A stretch of 64,000 nt of DNA from Cladorrhinum sp. PSN259 (lineage: Eukaryota > Ascomycota > Sordariomycetes > Sordariales > Podosporaceae): assembly GCA_033725935.1 (NCBI GenBank), contig MU867080.1, positions 62,001 to 126,000 of the forward strand. Direction: 5' to 3'. Position numbers and translations under genes: made by a program. Shown one piece after another: positions 1-10,424 of this stretch. Each line of letters opens with the position of its first letter. Position 1 is the first letter of the stretch. Under the pieces are notes generated by a model. The model did no database searches and was not told the DNA's origin. It saw nothing but the letters and a program-made list of their open reading frames with translations.

Positions 1-1
1 C

Positions 2-886
2 CTAGAGAAGATTAGGTTTCTGACGTCGTGGTGGTGGGTCGGCCTGGTTACGGTACCCCGGATTTTCAAAGAAGCAGCTGTGCTCTTCTACGGCCATAAA
101 CTGCATGTTTGGTGGAGACCTGAGCCTAGAAAAGGCACTATCGGTCGTAGGGCAGTCTCGATAGAGCGGCAGTTGGAGCCCCTTTTCCGAAGATACTTGT
201 GTCATCTTGTCGACCAGTCACCGGCCAAGCTCGCAGTTAAGTACGTTGCCAGTGGCACCTCGGAGCATACGGAGGAGTTGATGCTCTCCTCGAGGGCACG
301 AAATGGCTTAGGCGCCACTGAGGAACTGGAAGTCAGAGTCCTGACACCCGCATTTTACTCGAGATTTGTGTATTACGCTCACGATCTAGAGGCGGTCTTC
401 TGTGAACTCCACGAGAGTCGGACGATCTGGATCTCTCGGCCAGAGCTGTTGCCAGAACTACTTCTTAGGAAGCAGACAACCAAGCTCGAATCATCAAATT
501 TGAAGCAATACGCCTACTTTAAAATGATCCAGCATCTGCGGGTACGGCCAGAGCGAATCGACCGACCGATGACCTCCAGCAGTGCCAAAAAGGCAAGGGC
601 AGAGCCAAAAGCCAATGTGGTGGACATACGAAATTTCTATATCTCGCCCATGGATGCATATGTTATGGCCAATGAATCTGCCGCAGCGCAATCGGTATAC
701 CAGGATAGCGTTTTGAAACTATTCCTTGCCGACAAGATTGCGTTTAGATCTATCCGATTGTTTGAAGTCGAGCGCTTGCTCCTACAAGCCGGTTTTGCGT
801 GGTTGCTCTCCTCTGTAATGGTTGAGATGGCCAGGCGACTTTCTTCTACCAATTGGATCAGCATTATTGAAAAACGGCTTGGCTGA
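2..886 (+). CDS. DUF1365 family protein, C-terminal part
   Basis: The frame is open from the left edge of the window, so this is the 3' end of a longer gene; about 294 residues are visible. The first residues include a hydrophobic Trp-rich patch (LTSWWWVGLVTVPRIFKEA) followed by KLHVWWRPEP. From memory this resembles the junction seen in fungal DUF1365 proteins, where the bacterial-type core ends in a membrane-associated helix and continues into a fungal extension. The extension contains VLTPAFYSRFVYYAHDLEA and ends in a hydrophobic stretch near the C-terminus. The biochemical role of DUF1365 is not established; bacterial members often lie beside cyclopropane-fatty-acid synthase and amine-oxidase genes, which hints at lipid modification. 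No intron signal is needed in the visible part. I am fairly sure that it is a real gene and moderately sure of the family, because the core domain lies outside the window. Confidence 0.6.
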   Translation, partial: LEKIRFLTSWWWVGLVTVPRIFKEAAVLFYGHKLHVWWRPEPRKGTIGRRAVSIERQLEPLFRRYLCHLVDQSPAKLAVKYVASGTSEHTEELMLSSRARNGLGATEELEVRVLTPAFYSRFVYYAHDLEAVFCELHESRTIWISRPELLPELLLRKQTTKLESSNLKQYAYFKMIQHLRVRPERIDRPMTSSSAKKARAEPKANVVDIRNFYISPMDAYVMANESAAAQSVYQDSVLKLFLADKIAFRSIRLFEVERLLLQAGFAWLLSSVMVEMARRLSSTNWISIIEKRLG

Positions 887-1900
887 TAAATGAGTTATCG
901 ATCAATTTCGAAGCCGATCGGAGTATATTTGTCGCAATAAGTCAAGTTTGTCCGAGTTGATAATCTGGTTGCCTGTCGGAAATCCGACTTGGGGATGTGT
1001 GTCTCACTACTTATCGCGCTTTCCGCGAGGCATGCAAACCTTCGAACAGGCTAATGTGCTAAAGCAGAGCAATTCCAAATACCCCGTGGCTACCGAGAGA
1101 CTCTACCCCGCCATGTTGTTGGCCGCTGGGATCGACGAAGGATGGAGGGTAACATGGGGTTGTGGGGACAATGACAAATAAGTCAGCGCTCACGCGAACT
1201 CAACAAAGAACATTCCTTGAGAGAAGGGACCCGACTGATTGCTCAGGTCTGAAGTACGCTGTAGTTTGGCTGCAACGCGACCCCGCCTTTGAATAGATAA
1301 CAGAGCTCCGGGAGCTTGCCGACTGGGCGTCATGAGGGGCGGAATACTAAATCGCTTCCAGATTGGATGAAGCTGAGTCAGAGACCTGCCATTGGGGAGT
1401 CCGAAACCGACAGACATTTGAGATTTTTGGTTATTTAGGAGACATGAGAGTATTGTAAGTAATTCGCCCCTGATCGGTCGTTATCTGTCATTCATGATAC
1501 CATGGACCCAGGGGTCCTCCGAAACAACTTCCTGCTTGGTTGGGATGGTGCCATTGTATACAGTGACACAAACCAAATCCGTCTCTCCCCACCTGTCCCG
1601 TCCGCCGAACAATGCCTGCGTGTGTTTCCGGCAGCGGCGCTTGGTTGCATGGCACATACGTAGTAGATCCAAAAGCTGTTGGGTGTGACATATGCCCTTG
1701 CCTTAGCTTCTTTCCTGGGTCTGGGGAGGAGTTGCTTAATCATTTTTGGACCTCGTCTTTCATTATATAAAGACGTCAGACACTCCCCTTGAGATGTCAA
1801 AACTTGATTACCCAGTATTCACATCTTCTCATCTTATTTACTCGCAATTGACTCAATCTGACAACTGCTCTTCATCCAATCCCATCTACAAACTTTCAAC
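887..1900. other. Intergenic spacer, no gene seen
   Basis: About 1 kb between the DUF1365 gene and the GFA gene. Short open frames on both strands show no family resemblance and no usable splice structure. The last 150 bases before 1901 are pyrimidine-rich (CATCTTCTCATCTTATTTAC region), which is typical of a fungal promoter and leader for the downstream gene. Confidence 0.6.
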
Positions 1901-2727
1901 ATGCCTCTCTCCGGACACTGCCTCTGCAAGGCCGTCACTTACACGGTCGACATTGACGCTCCCCTTCTCACCGGCTACGACCACTGCGACGACTGCCAAC
2001 GCCAGTCTGGGTCTACGTACTGTATGTCTTTCATTGCCACACATGGCTCTGTACACGAATTCCCCTCAACTCTATCCAACTTACCCCACACATCGTCGAG
2101 CTTCCTGATGTCTTCCATATCACACCGGCCCCCAGATCGTTACTTCATTCAACCCACGATTATATAACAAACACTAACACCCAAAAAGCCCTCGTAGCAG
2201 TCGTTCCCAAGGACAAGCTCAAGGTTGAAGGCCCCCTCAAGAAGTGGAAGGGCCTCGGATCCTCAGGCAACGCCGTCTGGCGCTGGTTCTGCGAGGAGTG
2301 CGGCTCTCCCATCGCCCACGACCCCGATGCGGCCCCCGAGATTATTGCTCTCAAGGGCGGTAGCTTGGATTCTGAGATCAAGAAGAACTTGAAGCCTGTA
2401 AGTTTCACTCTTTATTTTCACACATATTCGCAGTATCTTGCAAATCGACAGAACTGGCCGAGGAGGATCAGGCATGAGAAGAAGGAGCAGAATTGGAGGC
2501 GGCAGGGAAATTCCAACCCTGCGATGAAGTAGAGGACAGAATGAGGAGATGTTATGAGAAGCGGAGTGTGGATGATGAAAATGGCTCGAAATTGAGAAGG
2601 ACAAAGAGCGGACAGATTATTGGTCATGAGCTAACAGACATAACAGGACACTGAGATCTGGACCGTCGGCAAGCTGCCTTTCTGCCAGGAGCACTTGGCC
2701 AAGCCATTCACTCACATGCCCGAGTAA
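1901..2727 (+). CDS. GFA/CENP-V family zinc-binding protein
   Basis: Three exons are proposed: 1901-2021, 2189-2397 and 2647-2727. The introns are GTATGT...AAAAAG with CACTAACAC as branch site, and GTAAGT...AACAG with GCTAACAG. Phases match and give 136 residues. The protein shows the glutathione-dependent formaldehyde-activating enzyme (GFA, formerly DUF636) pattern. It has GHCLCKAVTY at the N-terminus, CDDCQRQSGS at about residues 30-39 and FCEECGSPI near the middle. These cysteines are expected to bind structural and labile zinc ions. Family members are small cytosolic proteins. The founding bacterial enzyme was described as aiding condensation of formaldehyde with glutathione, but most fungal paralogues have no known substrate. 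Length fits the family. The start is the only ATG that places the first Cys motif at residue 7. Family call is firm; the catalytic role is not. Confidence 0.88.
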
Positions 2728-3050
2728 ATTGATCAGAGGTGCGGACACATAGGTTGTGAGATGGGAGGAGAGAATTTTCATTTATATAGTCATGGGATAA
2801 TGAGAATAAACATTTAAAACCACTCTGTGTTTGATAATATCACTGCATCTTATTTGTTTATTAAAACAACTTCATGGTACATTTTCATGAATGCCAGCGG
2901 AAATCATTACGTGTGACCCCTTCTAACAGCCTGGACATCGGGGCCTTCAATTCGAGTTAATAACAGACCAAATGAGACGATATATCATTCATAACCTCAT
3001 AACTCCATTTCAAACAAAAATAGTCATACATGATCAACCCAATATTATTT
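2728..3050. other. Convergent 3' spacer
   Basis: Spacer between the GFA gene (+) and the cysteine-rich membrane protein gene (-). It is AT-rich, with TTTATATAG and AATAAACATTTAAAAC near 2790-2820 that could serve as 3'-end processing signals. No gene is seen. Confidence 0.5.
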
Positions 3051-4739
3051 CTACCTCCTCCCATGTTGGTGATTATGCCCATTATACTCCTCCGGCGGCG
3101 AAGGATGCCCATAAGGTGAAGACAAAGGCGACAACTGCCCGGGATCACTCCCATAGAGCTCAAACCGATCACTCATATCCTCCGCCGTAGTCCCCTGAGA
3201 CAGATTCGTCTCCGCCCTAGGCCTTCCGCCGCCACCACCCACGACACCAGAAGCAAAATACCCGTCAAGTTGCTGGGCCTGTCCCTGCGCGGCGGTATTC
3301 TGACTCCCGCCCCTTGAATGACCCCCTTGTCCCTGATATTCCTGCTCCTCCCAACGTGCTCCTCCTCCACCATTCTCCCCGGAATCAATCTCAACAGCCG
3401 TAGCAATATCCCCCGGACCTTCCGGTATGACAGGCACCGCTCCAGTTCCACCGCCGACAACCCTACTGTACTCCATCCCAGGACTAGTAACAGCCGAGGG
3501 CGGACTCGGTCCAGTCCCCCTAAACTCATCGGAATAAGGACCCAAAGCAGGACCACCACCTCCGTACCCCTGCGTGCCTATCCCACCGCCAGGTCTGCTG
3601 GACACCCCGGCATCAGAATATCCCTCCAATCTGTTCTCTGCGCCCCCAATCGTTTGGCCCGGTCTCACCCTCACCCTGCCGCCCCCTGCAGAACTCTCGC
3701 CTTCGTTCCTCCTTCTGCGTCTCAAACAGAACCACGTAACCAAACCTATGACAAGACCGGCGACGACAACAACCCCAACGCCTATACCGGCCTTCGCTCC
3801 CGTGCTCAATCCACCTTTGCCGTCAGAATCAATGACGTCTACTCCACCAGGTAAGTTCGTCTTGAGAGCGCAGTGAGCTGATCCAGTAATCTTTGTGCAG
3901 ACCTGATTGCTCCCGCAACATCCACCTCCCAGTTCCGCTGGACAGCTTATTTGTCCCTGGGAGCAGCCCTCGGGTACAGGAGTGAGTAAAGGTGTGGTGG
4001 ACGGTTCCAGAGTGGAAAGACAGTTACCGCCCACGCCGCACTGCTGCGTGTTGGGACAGCATTTGCCTCCCATGTTCGAAGGACACTGGTACTGCGAGGC
4101 TATGGTACAGGGGCGGGGACAGCATGCCGAGGATAAGGATGTTGTGCGCGTGTCGGAAACCGTTGTCGTTACTGTTGTTTGGCAGAGGAAGAAGTCAGGT
4201 TCCGAGCAGGGGCTTGCCGGTTGGTTGTTGCATGTTGCGCCTACTTGACAGCAGGAGGCTCTGGTTGGGTTGTTTACGTTGACCATGCAACTGGAGAATT
4301 ATTAGTGTTTGAGTTTACTAGAAAACAAGGAGTGATGGACGGGTGTGACAAGCAGCGTATGTGCCGCCGGATATGCCGCATGGCACCGAGTAGGAGTCGG
4401 GAGGACAAGGACATACTACTGATTATTCGGACAGCAAACTGCTTCACCTAGCGGACCGAGTTCATTGCCTTTTTCAATGAGTTAGCACACATTATGCTAT
4501 ATAGAAGGGGATCATGGGAGAAACAACATACAAGGATGAGAACCAGCTTGGCAAACTCCATTCTGGCGTTTCTTGAGCGGTTGCGCCGCCGCTTCATAAT
4601 ATACCCGCGGCATAAACACCGGATGGGCAGTCTCTATTGCTGTTGCAGCGTAGCGCCGCTGTTCATATACGGCGGCGCGGACACCACCGGCAAGCAGCCA
4701 GCTTGCGGCGATGAAAGCTCGAACGAGTGAAGAAGCCAT
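3051..4739 (-). CDS. Cysteine-rich single-pass membrane protein
   Basis: Three exons on the minus strand are proposed: 4739-4532, 4468-4417 (a 52-base microexon) and 4290-3051, giving 499 residues. Donors are GTATGT in both introns; acceptors are GAAAAAG and CTCCAG with CTAAC/CTAAT branch sites. The join restores a continuous Cys pattern, CCPNNQYCMVN, that is split across the exons. Order along the protein: a signal peptide (about 1-23), a Cys-rich ectodomain with repeated CC pairs (PACC/GGKCCPNTQQC/GGGCCGSNQVC) to about residue 228, a Gly/Ala/Val membrane helix at about 254-276, a basic stop-transfer run (LRRRRR), then a long low-complexity Gly/Pro/Ser cytosolic tail. This layout is common among fungal plasma-membrane or cell-wall sensor-like proteins, but I cannot name a ligand or pathway. 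The secreted-ectodomain topology is well supported; a receptor role is inference. Confidence 0.8.
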
Positions 4740-6835
4740 GGCAGTTTATGTGTAAATATGTCAACGAAAGGAGCGGGGCATGACTGCTCAGCTGAAGGTG
4801 AGTGGTTACACCACGATGGTGGGTGAAGTTGACGGCGATGGAAACTACTCAAGGACAGCAATGCGCAAGCAGAGAGAAGAAGGAGAATTCCATTCTAGAA
4901 GAGGATCATCTTGAAAAAATAACTTGGAAAAGACTGAAAAAAACAAGCCAAGGCTGTCAGACTAGTGGCCGAAAAGAAAGAGAGCATCTCCCTGTCCGAT
5001 CCGACCCGTCTGGGATGATTTGCGATTGCGTGTGCCATCCCGCCTCGGCCGCCGAGGGGGGTCTCCAACCCATGAAGAGTGGCAACCCAATTACTGCAAG
5101 GCATAGGTTCCAGCCCACCACCACAGTAGGATGTGAGTGAGCGGGGAACTAGGGCGCCCGTTGCAACCTTGAGTTGTCTGTCTCCTCTTGGAAACGACTC
5201 ACTTGAGATGCTGTGCAGCCACACCACTTCTCTGGTATTGGCTCGATGGTTCGGTATACGAATTCTCTATAAGGTCCTTGATGAGGTACTCTGCATAGAA
5301 AGGCAAATATCGCTTGGGAAATCTAAAAGTTCCAACATCCTTCAGACCCATGCAGAGGACCTGTAAATCGGGAGAAGAAAATGCACAAGTTGTTGGTTAG
5401 AAAAAACGGTTGGGTTGCCGCTCATCGTTGAATGTATTCTGTGCTCTAGTTCGATCCTTCTCACACCTCTCGTTGGCTAATCATTCCGTGCAAACAGTTC
5501 TGGATCGACTTTTCACGGCCGAAAATGCGCCAAGAAGCTATTCCCTAAAGAATTGGATTCCCGTCTAGGAAGGCAGATACTATCGAGGGCCACCTGCCGC
5601 CTTTCCCATCATTCGGGCGTCCCGGACGTAACGATGCTGCTGACTGTAAAATGCTGGCGAAGGCCAACTCTCACCTCAGCTTGATAAATAGTATGCCGAA
5701 CTGAGGCCGCTTTTATATTCCCGGTATTGTCCGTAAAGCCATGTGAGGTCTGTAACAGGTAGATTTTGAAAGCTCAGTGATGAATCCGGAATTTGCGCTG
5801 GGCTTTGAGAGTCCTGGGCATTTACCGGAATATAACGTGAGCACAGACTTGGGTTTTGAACCACCTCAATCTGAGAGAAAAGGATGAATACCGGCTAGCC
5901 ATTATCAAAAGAAAAAAGAAAGAGGAAAGAGGAAAGATATTCGACCTGCGAGGTGACATGCTCATCCTCTCCCCTGAGCAAGTCCCGTTTCAAACATGCA
6001 TGCGGTCCCTTCCATGCATTTTGAATCTTCTTCCCAACATGGTTGTTTGGGCGTTGGGTTTTTGGATGAAAAAAGGTATAAGGCTTGTACTGCACCGGTA
6101 TGAGTGCTGAATTCGCATAGGCGGTCTAACCAAACGCTTGCGCAGTGCCACTAACAAATCGTGGGCGATTTGCACAAGCATTTTGTTAGACCGCGTGATT
6201 GGGTCCAAGAAGAGCATGCAGCACGGCCCCCCACTTCCCCAGCTTTGGAGACCACGCCTAAACGGGCACCCCTGTAGGCCCTGTTGCTGTGGCATCGAAC
6301 CGGATTGTGGATTTGAGAACGCTGAGAGCCCGCCAATTTGGAACTGGACTGGGGGAGACCCGACCCAAACCGGCTTCGTCCAAATACCTTTTATCCAAGT
6401 ATCTCGAGTCAGGTCTGCCAACTTGTAATTATCTACATACTTACATACGCTTTACCCATCCCGTTGGGTTCCAACTCGCCTGCGTTCCGTTTACTTGTAA
6501 CATCTCACCGGTTGGGGTTGTCGTTCTTGTGCGATATCATCTCCGAAAAAAAAAAAAGACATTTATCCAATTTCGGCCTCCCGTACTATCGACTTGCTCA
6601 GCGCATAACCCGATTAATCGCTTCCCGTCCAGTTTGCGCCTTGCCAACATTCTTTCTCATTTCTGCGATTGCATCAAGCATCATCATATCAACAATTATT
6701 CTGCCGAGTGACCGAATAAAGAGGAGTGTCGCTGCGCTTCCAGCGGCGCTCCCTTAACCTTCCTTCCCCTATAATCAAGTCGCAACGCCATACGCTGCGC
6801 AAAACAAACCAGCAACCCACATACCGTCCTCAACA
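4740..6835. other. Divergent promoter region, no gene seen
   Basis: A spacer of 2.1 kb between the cysteine-rich membrane gene (-) and cdc14 (+). Short open frames do not resemble known proteins. The last 450 bases before 6836 are rich in C/T and contain an A run at about 6546-6557, consistent with a long promoter and leader. Confidence 0.5.
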
Positions 6836-7852
6836 ATGGAGTCTCTCCTCTCCCTCGCTTTCGACAACCTCTCTTCCTTCGACGGTTCCAAAATCAAAAA
6901 GGGCCTCAAACAAGTCGAGGGCCTTCTCGCCCAAATCTGTCTCTCCGGCCCCAGCCCGAACAACAACCACAGAAGCTCCCAGTCACAACTCCACCAGCAA
7001 CCGCAGCGCAAGGTGCTTTCCGACCTCTCTCCCGACCCGGCTTTTCGCGAGTTCTTTAAACTTCAAGAAGGTTTCGAATGGAACGTAGCTCAGCGTCTCC
7101 TCACAACCCTTGACTGGCTGGTAGTCCGCGGCGGAGATGGGCACTATGACCTCCTCATCGTCAACGCTCTGGATTTGATCCAGGGCGTACTACTCCTCCA
7201 CCCTCCCAGCAAGATTTTGTTTTCGAGGAGTGTGCACATGAATGTGAGCCTTCCCCTTCCCTTCCCTTCCTTTCTTTCCTCCTCTTATTTACCGCCCCCA
7301 TACTAACGGATATTCTGCGTTTAACAGCTCCTCCTCGACCTGCTTGAACCAATCAACAGCCCGGTAATCCAATCAGCAACCATCATAACACTAGTCGTAG
7401 CCCTGCTCGATGTCCCGCAAAACATGCGTGTGTTCGAACAGCTGGACGGCCTCTTGACCATAACTTCCCTCTTCAAGTCGCGCGAGACAGGGAGGGAAGT
7501 TAAATTCCGACTTACAGAATTCTTGTACTTCTATTTGACTCCCGAAACGCCAACTGTTCCCAAGGCCAATGGACAGCAGAAGTTGCTTGCGCAGAGTCCG
7601 AGCAAGGTGGCTGCCAAAGTGCTTGGGGTTAACGGAAAGGAGAAGTCGTCATCGTCATCGTCATCGGGGAATAGCAGTGGAAATGAGAGTGGTGGTGGTG
7701 GAGGAGGAGGAAGTGCTGTCGGTGGTGGTGTGAATAACACGCTGAGTGTCGAGGCCAAGAAGCAGTTTGTTGATCGGTATTTGCCGGGCGTGGTGGATGA
7801 GCTGTTGAAGGATTTGGACACTTATAAGCCTTTTGCCGGGGTTTTGAGTTGA
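6836..7852 (+). CDS. cdc14: Cdc14 family SIN component (Sid1-binding)
   Basis: Two exons, 6836-7243 and 7328-7852, separated by an 84-base intron with GTGAGC donor, ACTAACGG branch site and TTTAACAG acceptor; phase 0, 310 residues. The sequence matches the fungal CDC14 family in the fission-yeast sense: an armadillo-like helical protein that binds the Sid1 kinase in the septation initiation network at the spindle pole body. It is not the budding-yeast Cdc14 phosphatase, and no phosphatase Cys-loop is present. Supporting segments are GFEWNVAQRLLTTLDWLV, LLDLLEPINSPVIQSA, VVALLDVPQNMRVFEQLDG and TGREVKFRLTEFLYFYL. A Ser/Gly-rich low-complexity insert (about residues 235-270) precedes the conserved C-terminal helix VDELLKDLDTYKPFAG. 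The ATG follows a pyrimidine-rich leader. Family call is strong. Confidence 0.92.
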
Positions 7853-8851
7853 GTTGAGCGTAAAGAAGGTATTGTTTGGTTGATGGGGGCATTTTCATTT
7901 TGTTTGGACGCATTTTGAGAGGAGTTATTGGGCGAAAGTGAGAGAATTGGGCACGGCGGTTTTCTTGCTTTATTTGATTTCTTGTATTTCACCACCATCA
8001 TTCGGGCCTTTGCTTACCTTTTCTTTCATTTACACATTGCATCCTTGAAAGAAAAAGATGATCGTCACATTGTCATACCACACCATTACAGACATACGCA
8101 CATACACTTACACTTACACACCATATTCAAAACCCTGTACCACCACCACCTATTGCATACCATTGGAGGGCGGGGGAAAAGCGCCTTTCCTTTGCGCTCC
8201 TCTGTTGTAGTTGGTCTTCTCCGGCATGTCGATAGACTAGACATTTCTTTTATCATTATAAACTCGATCAGGGGATGAATGTGGGGAAATCATATAGGGA
8301 CGAGAAAGGAAAAGGAAATTGGGGAGGCCAGTGGAAATTAGAAGGGTGCGGTGATCTCTGACTGTTGCGTGGCATGGAATGGCGTTTTTGAGGGGCCAGG
8401 AGGAAGAATGACTTTCACTATCTAGATGCCTCGCACTACTGCTCTGATCAGATGACTACTCCTGGGCCTCGAACGCTGAGATGGGGAGCTTAATTATAAG
8501 TCACGATTTCTGTTGAACGCTCTGAAACTTGTTTGACAAGCTGTGCCCTACTTGCGTAAACGCCCTTTTCTCGGGGAACACACAGGCGGCGAGGTCTGAA
8601 GATCATTCGAGTGCAAAGTTTAGGCACAATTTAATGTTTCTGCTATGGAAGGTGCGTGCCAACTCTTTCTGCTTATATTTGACTGCAAATAGACGTCCGG
8701 ATAGTGACCTGCTTGCAATCAATGTTTAGGCGATCAGCAGCACTTCATTCTGAAAGCCACGCCGCTCTCGGGCATTATCATTATGTGTATAAAAAAAAAC
8801 AAATAAACAAATATAAAAAAACGTAACATTCATAACTCAAACCCAGCCAAC
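7853..8851. other. Convergent 3' spacer
   Basis: One kilobase between cdc14 (+) and the peroxin gene (-). It holds AT-rich tails, a CACATACACTTACACTTACA-like run near 8100 and an A-rich stretch at 8790-8825. No gene is supported. Confidence 0.5.
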
Positions 8852-10424
8852 CTACCCACTGCCCGTCGTCACATTCTTTCTCTTGACCAATCTAACCCAC
8901 CTCCGTCTCCTCCACTCCCCTCTCCTGCCAACCCCATCCCCGGCCTCACTTTCCTCCCACGTCCTTTGTTGTATGGCTCCAGAGACCTGTCTTCTGACCA
9001 CTCCATCTCCCTCGCCATCTCCTCCATCATCTCCTGTAGGAGGATTAGTACACATATCATAAACCCACCTCTCCCCCTCAGTCTCAACCTCCACGCCTGT
9101 AATAATCCTCTCTTCAACCCATTCCCGACTCCACAAATCCAATGCCCACTTCTTCTCGCTCCACTCCCATCCGTCAGGAGCCAAAACATCCTCAAAAAAC
9201 CTCGTTCCCTTCGGTCTTTCCCCAGCTATCCTTGGCGCAGACAATGGATCATAAGGTGAAGGACAAAAATACCAAGGTTCCCATTCTCCCGAAGTAGGAG
9301 ACAAATGCTGCAGCTCAAAGATTTCAACCTCTCTCGTCTCGGGCGCCGAATCCAAGATGATATCATCCCGCACAAACTCCTCCAACAACGCAGCAGGATT
9401 TATTTGCGGAGCTGCGACTGCCTCCCCTTTCTTTATCGCTGACGCCAGCTGTTTTGACTTCTCCGATGACGATTCCAGATATTGGTTGAGATACCTCGCT
9501 ACAACAGGATGCAAGCTCAGAATCCCTGCCCAACCACCTACGAGCATTAAATATCGCCAGGGAATCAAGTGCGCAGAAATCAACATGAGAGCGCATCCCG
9601 CGAATAGAAACACGAAGATGGCCGATGACAGTGCCTCGTCAGAAAAGTTAGTCTTGGGCACGATGAGGGTTATCACTTTGTCGTGCGCAACGCTGAAATC
9701 TTCCATCACGTTTTGCAAGTCCCCCATATTTTTGAAGAAGTCCCTGGATAGTTCCTTGGTAGGCTTGAATGTCTTTGCAGGAGCCAGTGGCGGACCTCTG
9801 GGAGAATAATGTAGTTCCGCCGTTGGTGCAGCAGGGTGCCGTGCAACGAATGATGGGACTAAAACCCCCACGAGAGCGATCGCCAGAGGTAGTGCAAAGA
9901 GTAAATAGGGGTCTAGGCAAACGAATGTGTAGACAGCAAGGAGGGAAAGCGTGTGCGTTGGCTTCCGCCATGATAAGACACGTAAGGCGCGGGACTGGAA
10001 CTTGAATACTACTCCAATACGGGCATTGAACCTTCTGAAGTTGTTGGACATGAGAGGGATAGAGAAGCCGGGACGGTCCGGGAAGGTTGGTGGGAGGGAA
10101 TGCATGTCGTCTGCGATAAGGGAGGGGACAGTTCCGGAGTTGGATGGTTCAGAGGGAATGACTTGGGATATAAGTCTGAGGGCGAGGTTAGTATAGGTAT
10201 AAAGACGGGATGGGGGGGGGGGGGGGTTACTTTTCAAGAAGTTTGTCTTGAAGACTTGCTGCGCGGAAGATGCCGTTACGTAGGCTTCGGGCCTTCTTTG
10301 TAGACTCGGTGGTGGTGGTGTTGCGGGTGGTTGGAAGGGCATCATGTTGGGCTTCATCTTCGCCATCTTCGGTTTCATGAATCGTGTCCTCCCTTAAAAA
10401 CTGGGATGCAAATTCTTCCTCCAT
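8852..10424 (-). CDS. Pex28/Pex29-type peroxisomal membrane peroxin
   Basis: Two exons on the minus strand, 10424-10231 and 10175-8852, give 505 residues. The 55-base intron starts GTAAC, continues into a run of 15 C, and ends ACTAACCTCGCCCTCAG. Only this join keeps the frame from QDKLLEK into LISQVIP. Reading straight through the intron gives an open but wrong N-terminus. The protein has the Pex24p/Pex28-29 domain: an N-terminal QDKLLEKLISQVIP motif, a hydrophobic hairpin (TFVCLDPYLLFALPLAIALV, about residues 140-175), a second membrane pair ending LIPWRYLMLVGGWAG, and a C-terminal dysferlin-like DysF module (EWEPWYFCP, then TWEESEAG and RRGEWRRRRWVRL). The yeast proteins regulate peroxisome number and size and sit in ER and peroxisome membranes. 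An upstream in-frame ATG at 10487 is possible but the 10424 start is preferred. Confidence 0.87.
10212..10226 (+). repeat. Poly-G tract of 15 bases
   Basis: Fifteen consecutive G on the plus strand. In the minus-strand peroxin transcript this is a C run beginning four bases inside the intron, immediately after the GTAA donor. Confidence 0.95.
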
